Source: Platycnemis pennipes (taxonomy: Eukaryota > Arthropoda > Insecta > Odonata > Platycnemididae). Taken from it: a DNA stretch of 64,000 nt. The notes below the pieces were generated by a model. That model made no database searches. It worked only from the letters and a program-made list of their open reading frames with translations, and was not told the DNA's origin. Of the stretch, positions 10,140 to 21,309 are shown one piece after another. A program made the translations under genes and the position numbers. The first letter of the stretch is position 1; each line of letters starts with the position of its first letter. Location of the stretch: positions 74,198,645-74,262,644 of the forward strand of contig OW121853.1 of the NCBI GenBank assembly GCA_933228895.1, in the 5' to 3' direction.

Positions 10140-12520
10140 CAAATCTGAACTAAGTGATTTCGAGGGCATCCAAACCTATGAAACCACAAGCACAAAGAAA
10201 GAAACTGGCCCCCAACCCCTGGTGTGAAATCACGGATCTATCTTTCGCGTTATCGCAATCTTTGTCGTTAACGTTTACCCTTAGAGTAGCGCAGGGTTAA
10301 CAATAACCGTCTATAAAATTCGCTCCACTGTGCTGTGCAAAAAATGAAGAATGGAGATCACGTTTTCTCTGACATAAGTTAAATCAAAAAATAACGATAA
10401 CGCTAGCGCACGCGTTACGAAGATCTATGATCGAGGCCCTGATGTATGACTTTCACCGTAGGGGTTAAAAGTTTAATGGTACTGATGTAAGTACTGACAA
10501 TTGCCTTTCACGGTCTGATTCAGCACATTCCTTTTTAAGATCCTCTAATTTTTTAAACAATATCTGAACACCCATTACATTGTCTCACTCTCTGGTTCAA
10601 AAAAGGTATTTTCAGGCACATCAAAGCATAAACTCACTTCTCCAAAAGTTAATTACTTTTTGAATTTTGCTACTTAATTTGCTCTCTTTGCGATTTTGAA
10701 CGAAGGCCAGCCATGACTTAGAGAACAAAAATTAACTGACTTTATAGTGTCTTCATGCTCCATATTTTGTGGTGGACAGAATGCATCATGAGCATGCATG
10801 TCCTCTAAACGAGAAATAGAAGCAATATATCGAGGATATAGCTTTTATAAAGGCTTCACAGTTTTCACTCGTAGCATTTCAATTTTTCTTGTGGTCCACA
10901 CACTAATTCCCATTAAGCTTATTCTGTTTGATCTTGAATGTGCCCTAAATGGATTGGAGGAAGGAGGAATATGCATATTTTTCCAAGTAAAGACACTTGT
11001 GGTAGAGGCAAACCTGTATTTAGTTAAATAAAGCTAAATTAGCTGGTGAGCTAAAGGGGAGATAGGGTGAAAACCTAGACAGCCAATGAAAAAAATTTTT
11101 TTGGGTAAAACACATATGCGCTTACAAAGTTTTCGTACTATAGCATCGAAAAAGAATTTTTCTACACGGTGGCAAATGAGAAGATTACACAACCTATCAC
11201 ATGTTTATCACGCATCCAGCACAAGAACTGCAACTCAACCCAGTTAATGTTGGCTATGTTGTCTTGCAAAAACATACATGCGGTTGAAACATTTCGATGA
11301 GTGATTGATACCCTCAGCAGACAAGCTGGTGTCAGAACCAGTACCAACACCATCACAGGGAGACAGTACACCTCATCTGACAGCATAATTACACCAGTTG
11401 AAAAGGCATGAAATGGGTACCATCAGGCTTAGAGGATAGAGGTTTTTATTGTTCAAAAATATATCCTGTTTTTACCCACTTGCAATGACATAATAAATTC
11501 TGCTATAAGTACTGATATGACAGCGTTTTTGAATAATTGAAATTTGGAAATGTATCATAATAGATAGCCTGGACAACTAAAAAGAATGATATGTGTTTAC
11601 AGGAAAATTAATACATCCGTACACCCTTAAGTGGAAGCCCTAAAGTACAGGAGTGGTGGGGCCTACCATTTTACATGCATCATCAAAATGAATTATGACA
11701 CACTATCAATCACGGGAGGAACTTAAAGTTTAAATACCCTTAAAGAGGGAGGGTAATGCATGTTATTTGAAGAACTCGTTCTCCTACTCGATGCCCCTTT
11801 TTGTTATTAGAAGTTGAAAAGGTGGTATTTTGCAACAAAAATATAGCGGAGGGTTGTTTTCACTAAAATCATCAAAACATATGCTCAAAATATGCACTAA
11901 CTTTAAATCTGCTAATATCTGCTCATTCTAATTTTAATAGCTATACCATGTTACATGTGATATGCTTATGTGTCTGAACATGTCATTTTTTGTTGGAAAT
12001 CTGGCATAACTGCAATGTTTGAGTATTAATAACAAAAAATTTTACAAGCTAAAATATTTGTAATACCTTTTTTTTAAATTAGAGTTGCATGTCTATGAAA
12101 TTTAAAGTTTTACCACCATTTCTGACTTTTAGTTTTTACAGGGATAGAGATAATGTTTGATTGGCACGATTTGCCTTGGGGACGGATTTTTTTCTATGTG
12201 CCTTGGTGTATACAAATACATCTTAGAAAGTATTTGCTTTTCAGCTTAAATAATTGGATTTTTCTAAACTAAGGTTATATCTAGCAAGAGGGAAAAAAAT
12301 GAAAATTGAAAATGGTGAGTGCTGGATCCCCCATATATTGTTCGAGTTGACGTGGACCGACCCAGGCTATTAATCATATTAAGACCATCTGTCTATCACA
12401 TGTATGGGCTTCATTATTTTAATGCATAGTTAATGACGAACCTAAAGAATTTCGTGCATTTAAAATCTGAGTAGAATTTAGGAGTGTTGGAAAAATTACC
12501 GAGAAATCGCACGAATGCTA
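10140..12520. other. Unassigned AT-rich stretch
   Basis: The short frames (10798-11031 plus, 11162-11386 minus) have no recognised domain. I see no repeat with clear ends. Confidence 0.4.
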
Positions 12521-12523
12521 ATC

Positions 12524-12609
12524 TTGAAAATCGATTCATTCACAGCTTTTACAAACCACAAAAAATGTTATTTGTGGTTCGTAAAAGTTATGAATAAATC
12601 GATTTTCAA
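12524..12609. repeat. Foldback MITE, 39-bp arms
   Basis: Arms 12524-12562 and 12571-12609 are inverse copies with about four mismatches (TTGAAAATCGATT start, ACAAACCACAAA end) around a loop of 8 bases. This near-palindrome of 86 bp fits a short hairpin MITE. No target-site duplication could be fixed. Confidence 0.6.
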
Positions 12610-13440
12610 CATGGAATTCCACAAAGTTACCAGTGTACAAATTTAATTCAATGTTAATCTTCCTGAAGCTCCATTTCGACACAGTCAATTTCTTTTCGAG
12701 CGCAGTTGGACAGCTGCCGTGGATTTTTTTTCAGAAAATAGCTTAGGCGCACAATATGACTCACACGCATGCAATGGATTCCTTCATTTTCACAAACCAA
12801 TCTCACCCAATTTCAGACCCCTGTATGTGTGTGGCAGCAGCGGGGAACGACGAAGGGACAAGAGGAAGGCAATCAGAAGAGGCGAGGAAGACTCCTTTTC
12901 GGCGTGTAAGGCACTGGAGACCACCTACGAGGCGGTGAAATCAATTAGGCCGCGGAAATGGCGGGCTTAGGTTGCGCCCTCCTCCCCCTCCAACCCATTC
13001 ACCTTACTCCTCCTCCCTTTGGGACTCCTCCTCAATTCCTCCCTTCCATTCAGAAGACCCCGCTGGGGGAGGAGTCGAGGAAGGCGGAGAGGAATGGAGC
13101 GGAAACTGAGGAGGGTGTGTGGGGAAGGGTGGGCGGGGGAAGGAGGGGTGTGTTGTCAGGGGGATGGGGAGCAGCAGGACCACCTCCCGCTCCCCGGATG
13201 GAATTTCCCAGGAACCCCCAGGGGTTTGTTTCCTGAAATAGTCAATAGAAGAAGCATTTCATGCAAGAGGTCACGCATTTCTTGGGAAGGGAAGCTAAGA
13301 GCCGTGCTAGGAAATCATTAAGCATTAGGAATTAGTGCGCCTAGGTTCCTCAAATTCTGAATGAATTAAAATGAATGAAGAGTGGCGACAATTGGCGCAC
13401 CCAGAAAGTTTTTATGGAGGGCCTGCCATCTACCCGATCA
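12610..13440. other. G+C-rich stretch without supported gene
   Basis: Between about 12830 and 13240 the composition is clearly richer in G+C and purine-rich on the plus strand. Overlapping frames of 60-100 codons exist in all three plus-strand frames, which is what composition alone would produce. I see no domain, TATA box or splice pair that would make this an exon. Confidence 0.4.
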
Positions 13441-13560
13441 TTATGAACGACAAAATAAACTTTGTATTTCCACATTTATTTATCTCGCACTACTACGACC
13501 ATGGTTTCGACGATTAACGTCATCATCAGGTACAGATTACACAAATTGTCACTTATATAC
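13440..13560 (-). mobile_element. Penelope-like terminal fragment
   Basis: Read on the minus strand, the segment has CTGATGATGACG, GAAACCATGGTC, then GTAGTAGTGCGAGATAAATAAATGTGG and an AAAGTTTATTTTGTCG region, the type of sequence found in terminal repeats of Penelope-like elements. It is a different subfamily from the insertion at 6948-7210. No RT frame is attached. Confidence 0.45.
13496..13529 (-). ncRNA. Hammerhead-like ribozyme motif
   Basis: On the minus strand: CTGATGA (13529-13523), T, stem II GACG/CGTC with loop TTAAT (13521-13509), GAAA (13508-13505), ACCATGGT as a tiny stem III and C at 13497 before the predicted cut. Just outside the core three bases of stem I can pair (TAC before CTGATGA with GTA after the cut). 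It shares with the copy at 7095 the layout and the extra T after the core but differs in stem II and stem III sequence. Structure kept while sequence changes is stronger evidence than either copy alone. The extra T makes activity uncertain. Confidence 0.5.
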
Positions 13561-13630
13561 AGTTGAGGTTGGGGGCGGTGGTGGAAAGGAAGGTGGTGGG
13601 GTGGGGGAAGGGAGAGAGATGGGGGTGGAA

Positions 13631-13680
13631 GTAGAGCCTTCAGTGCAATTACCCACTTATAATTGCACTGAAGGCTCTAC
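13631..13680. repeat. Perfect 20-bp inverted repeat
   Basis: Bases 13631-13650 (starting GTAGAGCCTT) are the exact inverse of 13661-13680, with a 10-base loop ACCCACTTAT. The stem has no mismatch. It lies about 100 bp from the hammerhead-like motif, upstream of it on that motif's strand, next to a GGTGG-rich tract at 13566-13630. Confidence 0.7.
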
Positions 13681-14214
13681 TACCTAATCCCCACCTACTG
13701 GTAATTGGTTGGTCTCAAAGGTAAGTAAATTTTTGTTGTTGTCCTCCAATCGTGACTTTCACTGACAATAAGACCCTATCAACATGGTCCGCTGTTTTAC
13801 ACCTGGCTTCGTGCCGCCAACCGAGGCTTCCGAACATTTAATTGCGGCCGGGACAGCTCTACTGGATTCTTTTTTTGTCAGAAAAATGCTATTATGTACA
13901 GCTAGGTTCATTTAATTGACAGATTCTGTTATTTTCCTAGGGAGTTTATTTATTTTGGCGGCGCACCGTAGAGAAATGAATCCGGAAAGAACCAAAAAGC
14001 GGATTATCCGCGTTTCCCGATTATCCGTGCACCCTTTACCAGTCATTAGGACGAAAAATCGGGAGTTTACTGTCTATTATTTAGAGAAAAAATTATATTT
14101 TGAAATAAAAATTCTTTTTTAAAATAAAAATTTGAAACGTTGATTCGAAAAAAAGTACGATTATGTGCCGTGTCGTGTACAACGTCGTGTTTGAATCCAG
14201 TGAAACACATCTTT

Positions 14215-14450
14215 CAAGTTGCCCCGTTCTCATTCCACATCAAGTTGTACCGTCTTCTTTGCAGAGCTTCCAGAAGACTTATCTTTCCTGCCACTCTTCT
14301 GAGGACTTCTTCGTTAATTACTCGGTCGATCTATTTTATCTTCATCATTCTTCGCTAGCACCTAGTTTCGGTTGCTTCCAGCCTTGACTTTTCTGTTGCT
14401 GTTATCGTCCATGCCTCATTTCAATAAAGAAACATGCCGCAGATATAGGT
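14215..14450 (-). pseudogene. LINE polyprotein fragment
   Basis: The minus strand encodes pieces equivalent to the C-terminal part of the LINE at 6056-6947: YIWSMFLYG-like and EAWTITATEKSR, then RRMMKIK, VINEEVLRRVAGKISLLEAL and QRRRYNL. Both its upstream RT part and its 3' end are missing, and frames are broken. It is an old internal fragment of the same or a sister family. Confidence 0.7.
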
Positions 14451-14459
14451 ATATTCTAC

Positions 14460-15735
14460 TTTTTGCTATATTCGCATGAGTTTCCGTGGTGTCTTAGTAC
14501 CCCTTGTAATTAAAGATGTTTACTATAGCCCCTTACTCATGCCATGGAATGCACGCATACTATCTTTTACGCATCATTTTTGTTTAACTGCCATTTTCTT
14601 GGTCGCAAACATGGGTTTCAAATCGTGCGCCCAGTAATCGTAGCAGGAGGAATTCTTGGGAATCCCCCCCAGGTCACCAAAATTGTTTGAAAGTCAAAAA
14701 AAAGTTTTAAAAAAGATAATAGAAGTCTTTCTGGAAAAACCTGTTAACGATACAGACGTAAAATTGCATAAAAATATTTTGAAAAGGTAATGGGACATAA
14801 CTTTCGAATATTCCAAAAATTCGAAATTTAAAATCTGCCCCAGGACAAGTTAACTGCTACCAGTTCAATTCCAGAAAGTTAGAAACCGCTCGTAAATCCT
14901 TGAGATAACAGGTTCCGATGTCCCAGAATTAGTCCTATGGTAGACAACCCACGTTTTAATCGGCTTTAAATAAACGTTAAGAATTCAAACTGCAATGCAT
15001 ATAAAGAGTCCAAGCGAACATAAAAAAGGAATTCCAAGATGGAGGTTCCTCAGTATCGGAATCCACACAAGCAGCCTCGCGCGATTCCTTCAGTCAGAGA
15101 TCTTTGTTTTGAAACGTCAATTTCCAATCACACGAGTCAGGTTGCAGGCAGCCAGATCGGAACGCACCGGGCTGATATAGTTAAGGTCGCGGGTTCTAAA
15201 CCCACTGAGGATGTCTTTGTCCTTAGGTTAAGACATTAGGTTGGACGGCACGTTATATCATCAGCCCGTAAAAGCAACTAACGTCATTTGTATAAGGAAG
15301 TAAAGAAGCAAAAGGTCGGTAGACATCAACGAGAGACATATTAATAATCTAATTAATAGTAACCTTAGGGACAATAATAGATTACGGCGCTGGCAAATAG
15401 GAAAATCAAAGTAGGTAGTGCAGATATTGATGTACAAATTAGAAATTAGTGTATATTGTAACGTGTAAATTTTTTAAACCAACAAATTCATGCGTGGTTC
15501 GGGAACTATACGTTAATAATTCAATCACTGACTTATCCATAACTATTTCATTGGTTTTTATGGAATGATGACAACTTTTGCTTTTTACAGCCAGCATTTC
15601 ACGTGTTTCGTAACTGCTTTTTTTTCTCAAGGAGTTGGCGTTGGGCCTTACAGTCGCATATTTGTAGTGTATGCACGGAGTAGTATTTTTTACGTGTCTA
15701 CAAGGTAGTAAGTGCCATCTTATTCTCTTTGATTT
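14460..15735. other. Unassigned stretch
   Basis: No gene recognised. The overlapping frames at 14995-15239 include a GGGTTCTAAACCC block that looks like a degenerate tRNA box B, so a decayed SINE is possible there. Confidence 0.4.
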
Positions 15736-15739
15736 ATAA

Positions 15740-15815
15740 TGCATGCCTGGCGATGGTTCACACCCCACACACCCTTGCGGTGGCCTGCAGGGTATCATGT
15801 ACATGTAAATGTAAC
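15740..15815 (+). repeat. LINE 3' end, short copy
   Basis: Short plus-strand copy with the CCACACACCCTTGCGGTGGCC block and the GCAGGGTATCATGTACATGTA tail of the LINE family at 19156-20195. The frame at 15439-15831 minus is antisense to it. Confidence 0.65.
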
Positions 15816-16393
15816 CTTGACTGAAGACCATCTATACTATACACTGATAGGTAGGGTACTTATACACATTTACATCTATGCATGTGATTTTTACCATGCC
15901 TATTCTCATATTTCATTATGTGCCGAAAAAATAAATTTTACCCATATCCGAACTGAAGTCTTCCGTTTACAAGACTTTCGTGATTCTTAATCGTAGCCTA
16001 AAACTAAGTTAACCAAATATTTTCATTACAGTGAAAAAAAAAGATTCAGTCTAAATCGTAATCTCCTTATTCCTTTTTTCTTTCTTCCTTTATTCCTTTA
16101 TTCAATTTTTTCCTCTTCGCTTGAGATTAGCACTACTAGAATGACTAACTATCCCAAATCTCTTCGGCAATCCTAGTTTCTCCTACTCAATCGTCCTATT
16201 CAACGTAAATATTTACACTCATCGGATCTCAGAATAATTTAACTGATTTTTGTGGCATGCAATCGAGCTTCTATAATTCAGTTGGAATACGGTCCAAGAG
16301 AACTTTAAATGTAGGAAATTATTTCAATCTAAGGGTCTGAAATACGATTGTATGTACATTACTTTCAAAATATTTATACCATGATTGGCGTAC

Positions 16394-16710
16394 AATATCT
16401 GTATTCATGTGAATGAATGTACCCGCGGTATACAATTAACACACAGTAATTTATTTTAGTATCGATTACGGTCTCGACTAACAAGGTGAAAATGTCAGGA
16501 AAAGTACTATATACCACTATATGGTAACTTTACCTCGTATTTTCACCGCTGAAAATCTTTTCTCAATGAAACCATGGTCGCGGAGGATATAAATATTAGT
16601 CGAAAATTACCGAGTGCTTTCTTAATAGAACTACCCAAATTACTCGTCGGTTATGGGATATATTCAAGAACATAATGTAATTAGAACTAATTTGAAAGCT
16701 CTCCAATTTC
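16394..16710 (+). repeat. Dispersed repeat, copy A
   Basis: About 310 bp that recurs at 20980-21300 in the same orientation. Shared blocks include GAATGTACCCGCGGTATACA, AGTATCGATTACGGT, AAATGTCAGGAAAAGT, AACTTTACCTCGTATTTTCACC, ATGGTCGCGGAGGATATAAATATT and CAAATTACTC. Neither copy has terminal inverted repeats or a coding frame. The family is not one I can name. Confidence 0.7.
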
Positions 16711-16995
16711 GACGCATGTCTCTAAATAATCCTACAAAGATACGAAAAATGTTAAAATCACCATGTGAGGAGGAAAATTTGTGTGAATATTCTAAGAGAA
16801 TAAAAAAAAATCTTCATCCACTTCTGGGATTCGATTCCAGAGGCGCCATTAGGGCTTGCGGGGCCCCGGGCAATTTAGGGTTTGGCCGGAAACCCGGAAA
16901 AAGTCATTCGAGACGTTAACTATAAAATCAATTCTTATAATAAAAATATATTTTATAATTTATTTATCGCAATGAAGGGAAAAGAAGAATAAAAT

Positions 16996-17160
16996 GCCGG
17001 CCCCGGTGGCAGCGGGGTAAATCCCTCGCAGTTAAATCCCAGGGTGGCGGGTTCGAATCCCATCCGGGGAGGATTTTCACTCTCCGGGGCATGGATGCTT
17101 GTGACGTCTACCCTTGTTAATTGGAAGAGAGGACTGAGTATAAAGGCGAATGAGCTCAAC
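16996..17160 (+). repeat. tRNA-derived SINE
   Basis: A box A-like GGTGGCAGCGGGG and a box B GGTTCGAATCCCATCCGG lie at the spacing of a polymerase III promoter, followed by a non-tRNA body (CTCCGGGGCATGGATGCTTGTG and onward). This family differs from the SINE at 59380-59697. It runs into the inverted repeat starting at 17174. Confidence 0.65.
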
Positions 17161-17173
17161 GGCCTCCATAGAT

Positions 17174-17672
17174 CAACAGTTCAAAAGGGGTTCTCCAATG
17201 GCCGTAAAACTTACAACCTCGTGTTGCAAGTGAATTCCTTCCCTTCAGCTCGCTTAAGAAGGCCATTTTTTGGTCGAAATACGCGTATCCGACGCCCTCC
17301 CTCGTTCTTTTGTGTTTGTGTAATTTTGACCACGCTCCCTCTGAGCGGTTCTCCCAGTAAATTGTCCCCTGGTGTGTGTGAGTGAGTGTGTTGACTTCTT
17401 GTGAGTGTGATTGTAGTAACAACTTAGCATCCTTAGCAGGGTCCCGTCAGCTCTACGAAGGATCACAGGTTACAACCCAAGGTTACCTTAGCGGTGTCCC
17501 TACAGCCTTGCAAAGGTTTCCATTCGGGCAGTGCGTGTGTGGCTGTGGTAGTCCCTGGCGAGGAAGTACATTCCCGCAAACTACCACAGGAGGGTATTCT
17601 GGTAGAGAAGGTTTTTGATTTGACGAGTGGTGCCAAATTTTACGGCCATTGGAGAACCCCTTTGAACTGTTG
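17174..17672. repeat. Inverted repeat pair, 38-bp arms
   Basis: Bases 17174-17211 (CAACAGTTCAAAAGGGG start) recur inverted at 17635-17672 with a one-base indel and one mismatch. The left arm seems to be the tail of the SINE beginning at 16996, so the right arm probably belongs to a second copy of that SINE body lying on the other strand. The region between shows no coding signal. A single foldback element is the alternative. Confidence 0.5.
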
Positions 17673-17959
17673 AAGACAAGGTAGGTTCTCCAAAACGAGG
17701 GGTCTTTATAGGAGCGGGGCCTGGCGACATAAAATTTTGGCGACGGAGGAAATAAAAATTGGATACAATTCTACCATATTTTTCTGACATTTCTCAGTTT
17801 CAGGTATTTATACACCTTTTTCGAAGCCCACCTCCTCATGCCACACACCTGTTTGGCCCCGGTTTGAGCGTGGACAACCCGCAACACGTGGGTGAATTGC
17901 TGGAGGCATACCTGACCTACCCCTGAAGCATGGACCCATTTCATGCCATAGGTTTCAAA

Positions 17960-18130
17960 AGCTCCTCAGACCGGAAAGAGAAACGTAAGGATGGAATTAC
18001 AAGGGGAAAGAGGAAGGGAGGAGATAAAATTTGCATCAGCTTTACTCTACTTCTAAAGAATGGTGCATAGGGGCGAGCGGTTTTACGGACCATTCGACGG
18101 GTTGTAAACTGAACATCGAATGCCGTTATT
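17960..18130 (-). repeat. Degenerate SINE body
   Basis: Weak minus-strand match to the body of the SINE at 59380-59697: a GAGAAAC..., a TGCATCAGCTTTACTCTACT block in place of the family's GCGTTAGCCTACTC, then TTTTACGGACCATTCGACGG and an ACTGAAC end. Similarity is visible only as ordered short blocks. Confidence 0.35.
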
Positions 18131-18774
18131 GGGGATGTTATGATGCATCCGACCCGCGCCCGAGCGGCCCTCCTTCGAGGTTGCTGGGCGCGGCGACACG
18201 CAAACAAAAATGGGTTCTTGCCCTTAGCGTCGGAATGGTCAGAATAAGTACACCATACTGAGTTTCTCGATTTCTATATTATAACAATTTACAATGTGAT
18301 GCAAAGCAGTGGGGGAGTGTGCAATGAACCTATACACGGGATTAGCCGAGAGAGAGAGGGGGGTAATGTGGGACAAAGCTTAGATCTTACCAAGGAAGCA
18401 AGAACGGCTTCCTATGACGGATTCCTGTCGACCGACCCGACGTTCGGGAACGAACTCCCGAAACGATCTCCTGCGCCGCACCTCCTAGTACTGGCTGCAT
18501 TTCAGTATATGTATATAGGGCCGAACGAAGGTGAAACTTTCCGTCTCTCGGGACGCAAATAGGTGTTTGTCTCCCGGACACTCAAGATCTGTAAAAGGTG
18601 AAAATCCCAATGAGGGCAGGAGTATGGGAAAGGGATAACATTTTAGGCTTATTGTGATCTCTCTCTCAGTCTCCGATTTCCGGCGCACAACAGGGAGGCG
18701 ACCGAAAACTAATGCCACATGTACATTAAAGTTTAGGTGTCTAATTTGATAAAGATAGGAATTTTTCAGGGAAT

Positions 18775-18965
18775 GGCGAAGAGAAACCCAGCGTCGACAT
18801 CAACCTCGCCGAGGAGTCAATTGCATTAAATGAGTATGGAACACTAAGTGCTCTCCACTCGGCACTCTAGTTGGGAGCAGTGTACCACTGAAAAATCTAC
18901 CACTTCCAGGATTCAAATCCAGGCCCTTGGGTTGAGTAACCAGTACTCAGGTGTTCATCTTAGAG
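18775..18965 (-). repeat. tRNA-derived SINE, internally deleted
   Basis: Minus-strand copy of the family at 59380-59697. It keeps CCACTGAAAAATCTACCACT, the inverted box B region GGATTCAAATCC, the CAGTACTC block, and GAGAAACCCAGCGTCGACAT from the body. Parts between the body and the ACTAAGTGC block are missing or rearranged. Confidence 0.6.
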
Positions 18966-19155
18966 AAAATAAAACTCGCACTATTTGCATACTATATTTA
19001 AAACTAAACATTGACCATAATTGCTGCGCTATAAAGGATAATGAAATTTGTGTGCTGAAACCATGATCGGTGTTCTAGTTTTAAATACTGCATTAAAAAA
19101 AAGTAAGAGTTTAATTTTCTTCATCATGAATATCCAGTATTTTCACATAGTGACG

Positions 19156-20195
19156 CCTAATATTCTTCTCTGCGTAAATGACATGAATACAGTAGAAAAA
19201 AATAGTAAGCTCCGTCTTTTTGCCGATGATGCAGTAAGGTATAAGGAAATTAGAAATGAAGAGGACAGTCAGTCTTTAGCTAGGGACTTAGATGCGATTG
19301 GTGCGTTTGTTGGCAGCTAGAATTAAATTTGAAGAAATGCGCAATAATGAACTTTTGGAAAAAGAATAGCTTTCCCTGGAATAATTATTGCATCAAAGAA
19401 AAGAAAATATCTAACGTAGAATCTATTAAATACTTAGGCGTCACCATCACTGAAGACATGTCATGGGGGAAACACATCAGGGAAATAACTAGTGTAGCAA
19501 ACCGTAGATTAGGATTCGTAAAAGGGGTTCTAGGCAAATGAGATGAGAGAGTACGAGAAACAAGCTATTTTACACTTGTCAGGCCTCATTTAGAATATGC
19601 CACTAGTATATGGGATCCGTACGAGGAAGGTATGATAAAAGAATTAGAGCGTGTGCAAAGGAGATCTGCTAGATTAGTTAAATGCCGTTAGGATAAATGT
19701 ATAAGCGTTATGAGTTAAATAGAAGAACTAGGATGGGAAAAACTATCAGAACCCAGGTTAAAATTTAGGTTATGCCTTTTAAGTAAATTCGAAACCGATT
19801 TGTTCACAGGTGACGTTAGATATATATTAAGAACCCCTGCGTATTACGTTTCATCAGATTAACAAGATTAGCGAGATAGATTGTCGTACCGATAGATTTA
19901 AAATGTCATTTTTCCCCCGTACCATAAGAGAACAATAGGCAGCGTAGCAAAGGGTACGTGAAAAGTAGGTGAAACATTGTTAGAGGTAGTGCATGATGCA
20001 TGTAATATCAACCAATAATCCCTTTCTTATTATGTAGATACGATAGATACTAACCATCTAGCTGCATGTGACCCTAGCATGTCTCCATTAATTATCCTAG
20101 TTGCATGTCAATAGTGCATGTTTGGTGATCTTCACCCCCTGCCACACACCCTCGTGGTGGCTCGCAGGGTATTACGTAGATGTAGATGAATATGT
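19156..20195 (+). pseudogene. LINE (CR1/Jockey-type) RT fragment with 3' end
   Basis: A 5'-truncated non-LTR retrotransposon. Coding blocks, split by a frame change near 19315 and several stops: NDMNTVEKN, KLRLFADDAV (intact F-A-D-D catalytic box), ELNLKKCAIM, IKYLGVTITEDMSWGKHI, ANRRLGFVKG, RPHLEYATSIWDP, ELERVQRRSARLV and EELGWEKLSEPRLKFRLCLL. Downstream lies the 3' untranslated region, ending with the CTGCCACACACCCTCGTGG block and GTAGATGTAGATGAA tail. It is the only copy here with both coding part and 3' end, so it identifies the short copies at 2401-2645, 3063-3400, 3555-3625 and 15740-15815 as the same family. Confidence 0.85.
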
Positions 20196-20395
20196 ACTAT
20201 GAATGTCAGTACTCGGGTGCTTGGGTTCGAATCCCAGCAGTGATAGAGATTTTTATGGGTTTAGCCGGTAATAGGCATTCAAAATAAAAGCCACGAGCAG
20301 AATATTTCATTGTCCTTCACTGCTTGAAGTTCAGTGCTCCGTCCGTCCGACAGGACGTTATATTCTGTAATCTCTCGGCGTCTATGGTTGAGACA
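20196..20395 (+). repeat. tRNA-derived SINE
   Basis: Plus-strand copy of the SINE family seen at 59380-59697: CAGTACTCGGGTGCTTGGG, box B GGTTCGAATCCCAGCAGTG, AGAGATTTTTATGGG, then AAGTTCAGTGCTCCGTCCGT and a GACAGGACGTTATA block. It directly follows the GTAGATGTAGATGAA end of the LINE. The frame at 20324-20644 begins inside it and is not a gene. Confidence 0.65.
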
Positions 20396-20979
20396 ATGCT
20401 GATACCGATATCGGATTTTCCATTATCTCCCATCTGTTCCCCGAAAAATTACTCCTCTAATAAAAGTAACCGCCTTCCATTAATGGCGCAATTGGCCGCA
20501 ACTGTGACTACATGTGCATTAAATAATAACCCAAAGGATCAAATGTTACATAGCACTGTCAGTTCAAAATATGGAAAAGTACCTATCATCGTACTAAAGC
20601 TTTCTCCGCCCCTCTCTTCTCTGCCCAAGCTAGAAAGATATTGAAGCCATTAGATTAAGCGTTGTTCACTCGAGGAAATGATGGTTAGTTCAATTCTTCC
20701 TCGTCCTTAGCCCAGGATAGAATTTCCATCTAGTCTCGCAGTTTAGGTTGTACTTGAATGGTATGCAAGACAAATTGCACGGGAAGAATATTTCATTGCC
20801 CTTCACTGAGAGAAAAATTTAGCAAAATTAATCCATCCAATGCTGTTAGTCTTTCAGTGATCTCAAAAGACTCAGTAGAGGAGACATCTCCGTGTTAATT
20901 CAAGGAAGTAGAAAAAGAAAAGTCATTCGACTGAATTTTACATTTCGCCCAAGGGTGTGACGTCACACGAAGAGACAAC

Positions 20980-21300
20980 GAACAATGTCTGCATTCATGT
21001 TGAAGAATGTACCCGCGGTATACAATAACCACACAATAATTTATTTCAGTATCGATTACGGTTTCGACTAAAAAGATAAAAATGTCAGGAAAAGTTCTGT
21101 ATGCCATTTATATGGCAACTTTACCTCGTATTTTCACCTCTGAAAATCTTTTTTCACTGAATCCATGGTCGCGGAGGATATAAATATTGGTCGAAAATTT
21201 TCTAGTGCATTCTTAATAAAATTACCCAAATTACTCTTCGGTTATGGGGCATATTCAAGGAAATAAGGTCGGAATCAGAACTAATTTTAAATTTCTCAAT
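20980..21300 (+). repeat. Dispersed repeat, copy B
   Basis: Second copy of the repeat at 16394-16710, same orientation, about 4.6 kb away, with scattered substitutions and small indels. The blocks ATGGTCGCGGAGGATATAAATATT and AACTTTACCTCGTATTTTCACC are unchanged. Confidence 0.7.
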
Positions 21301-21309
21301 AGTATTTAC

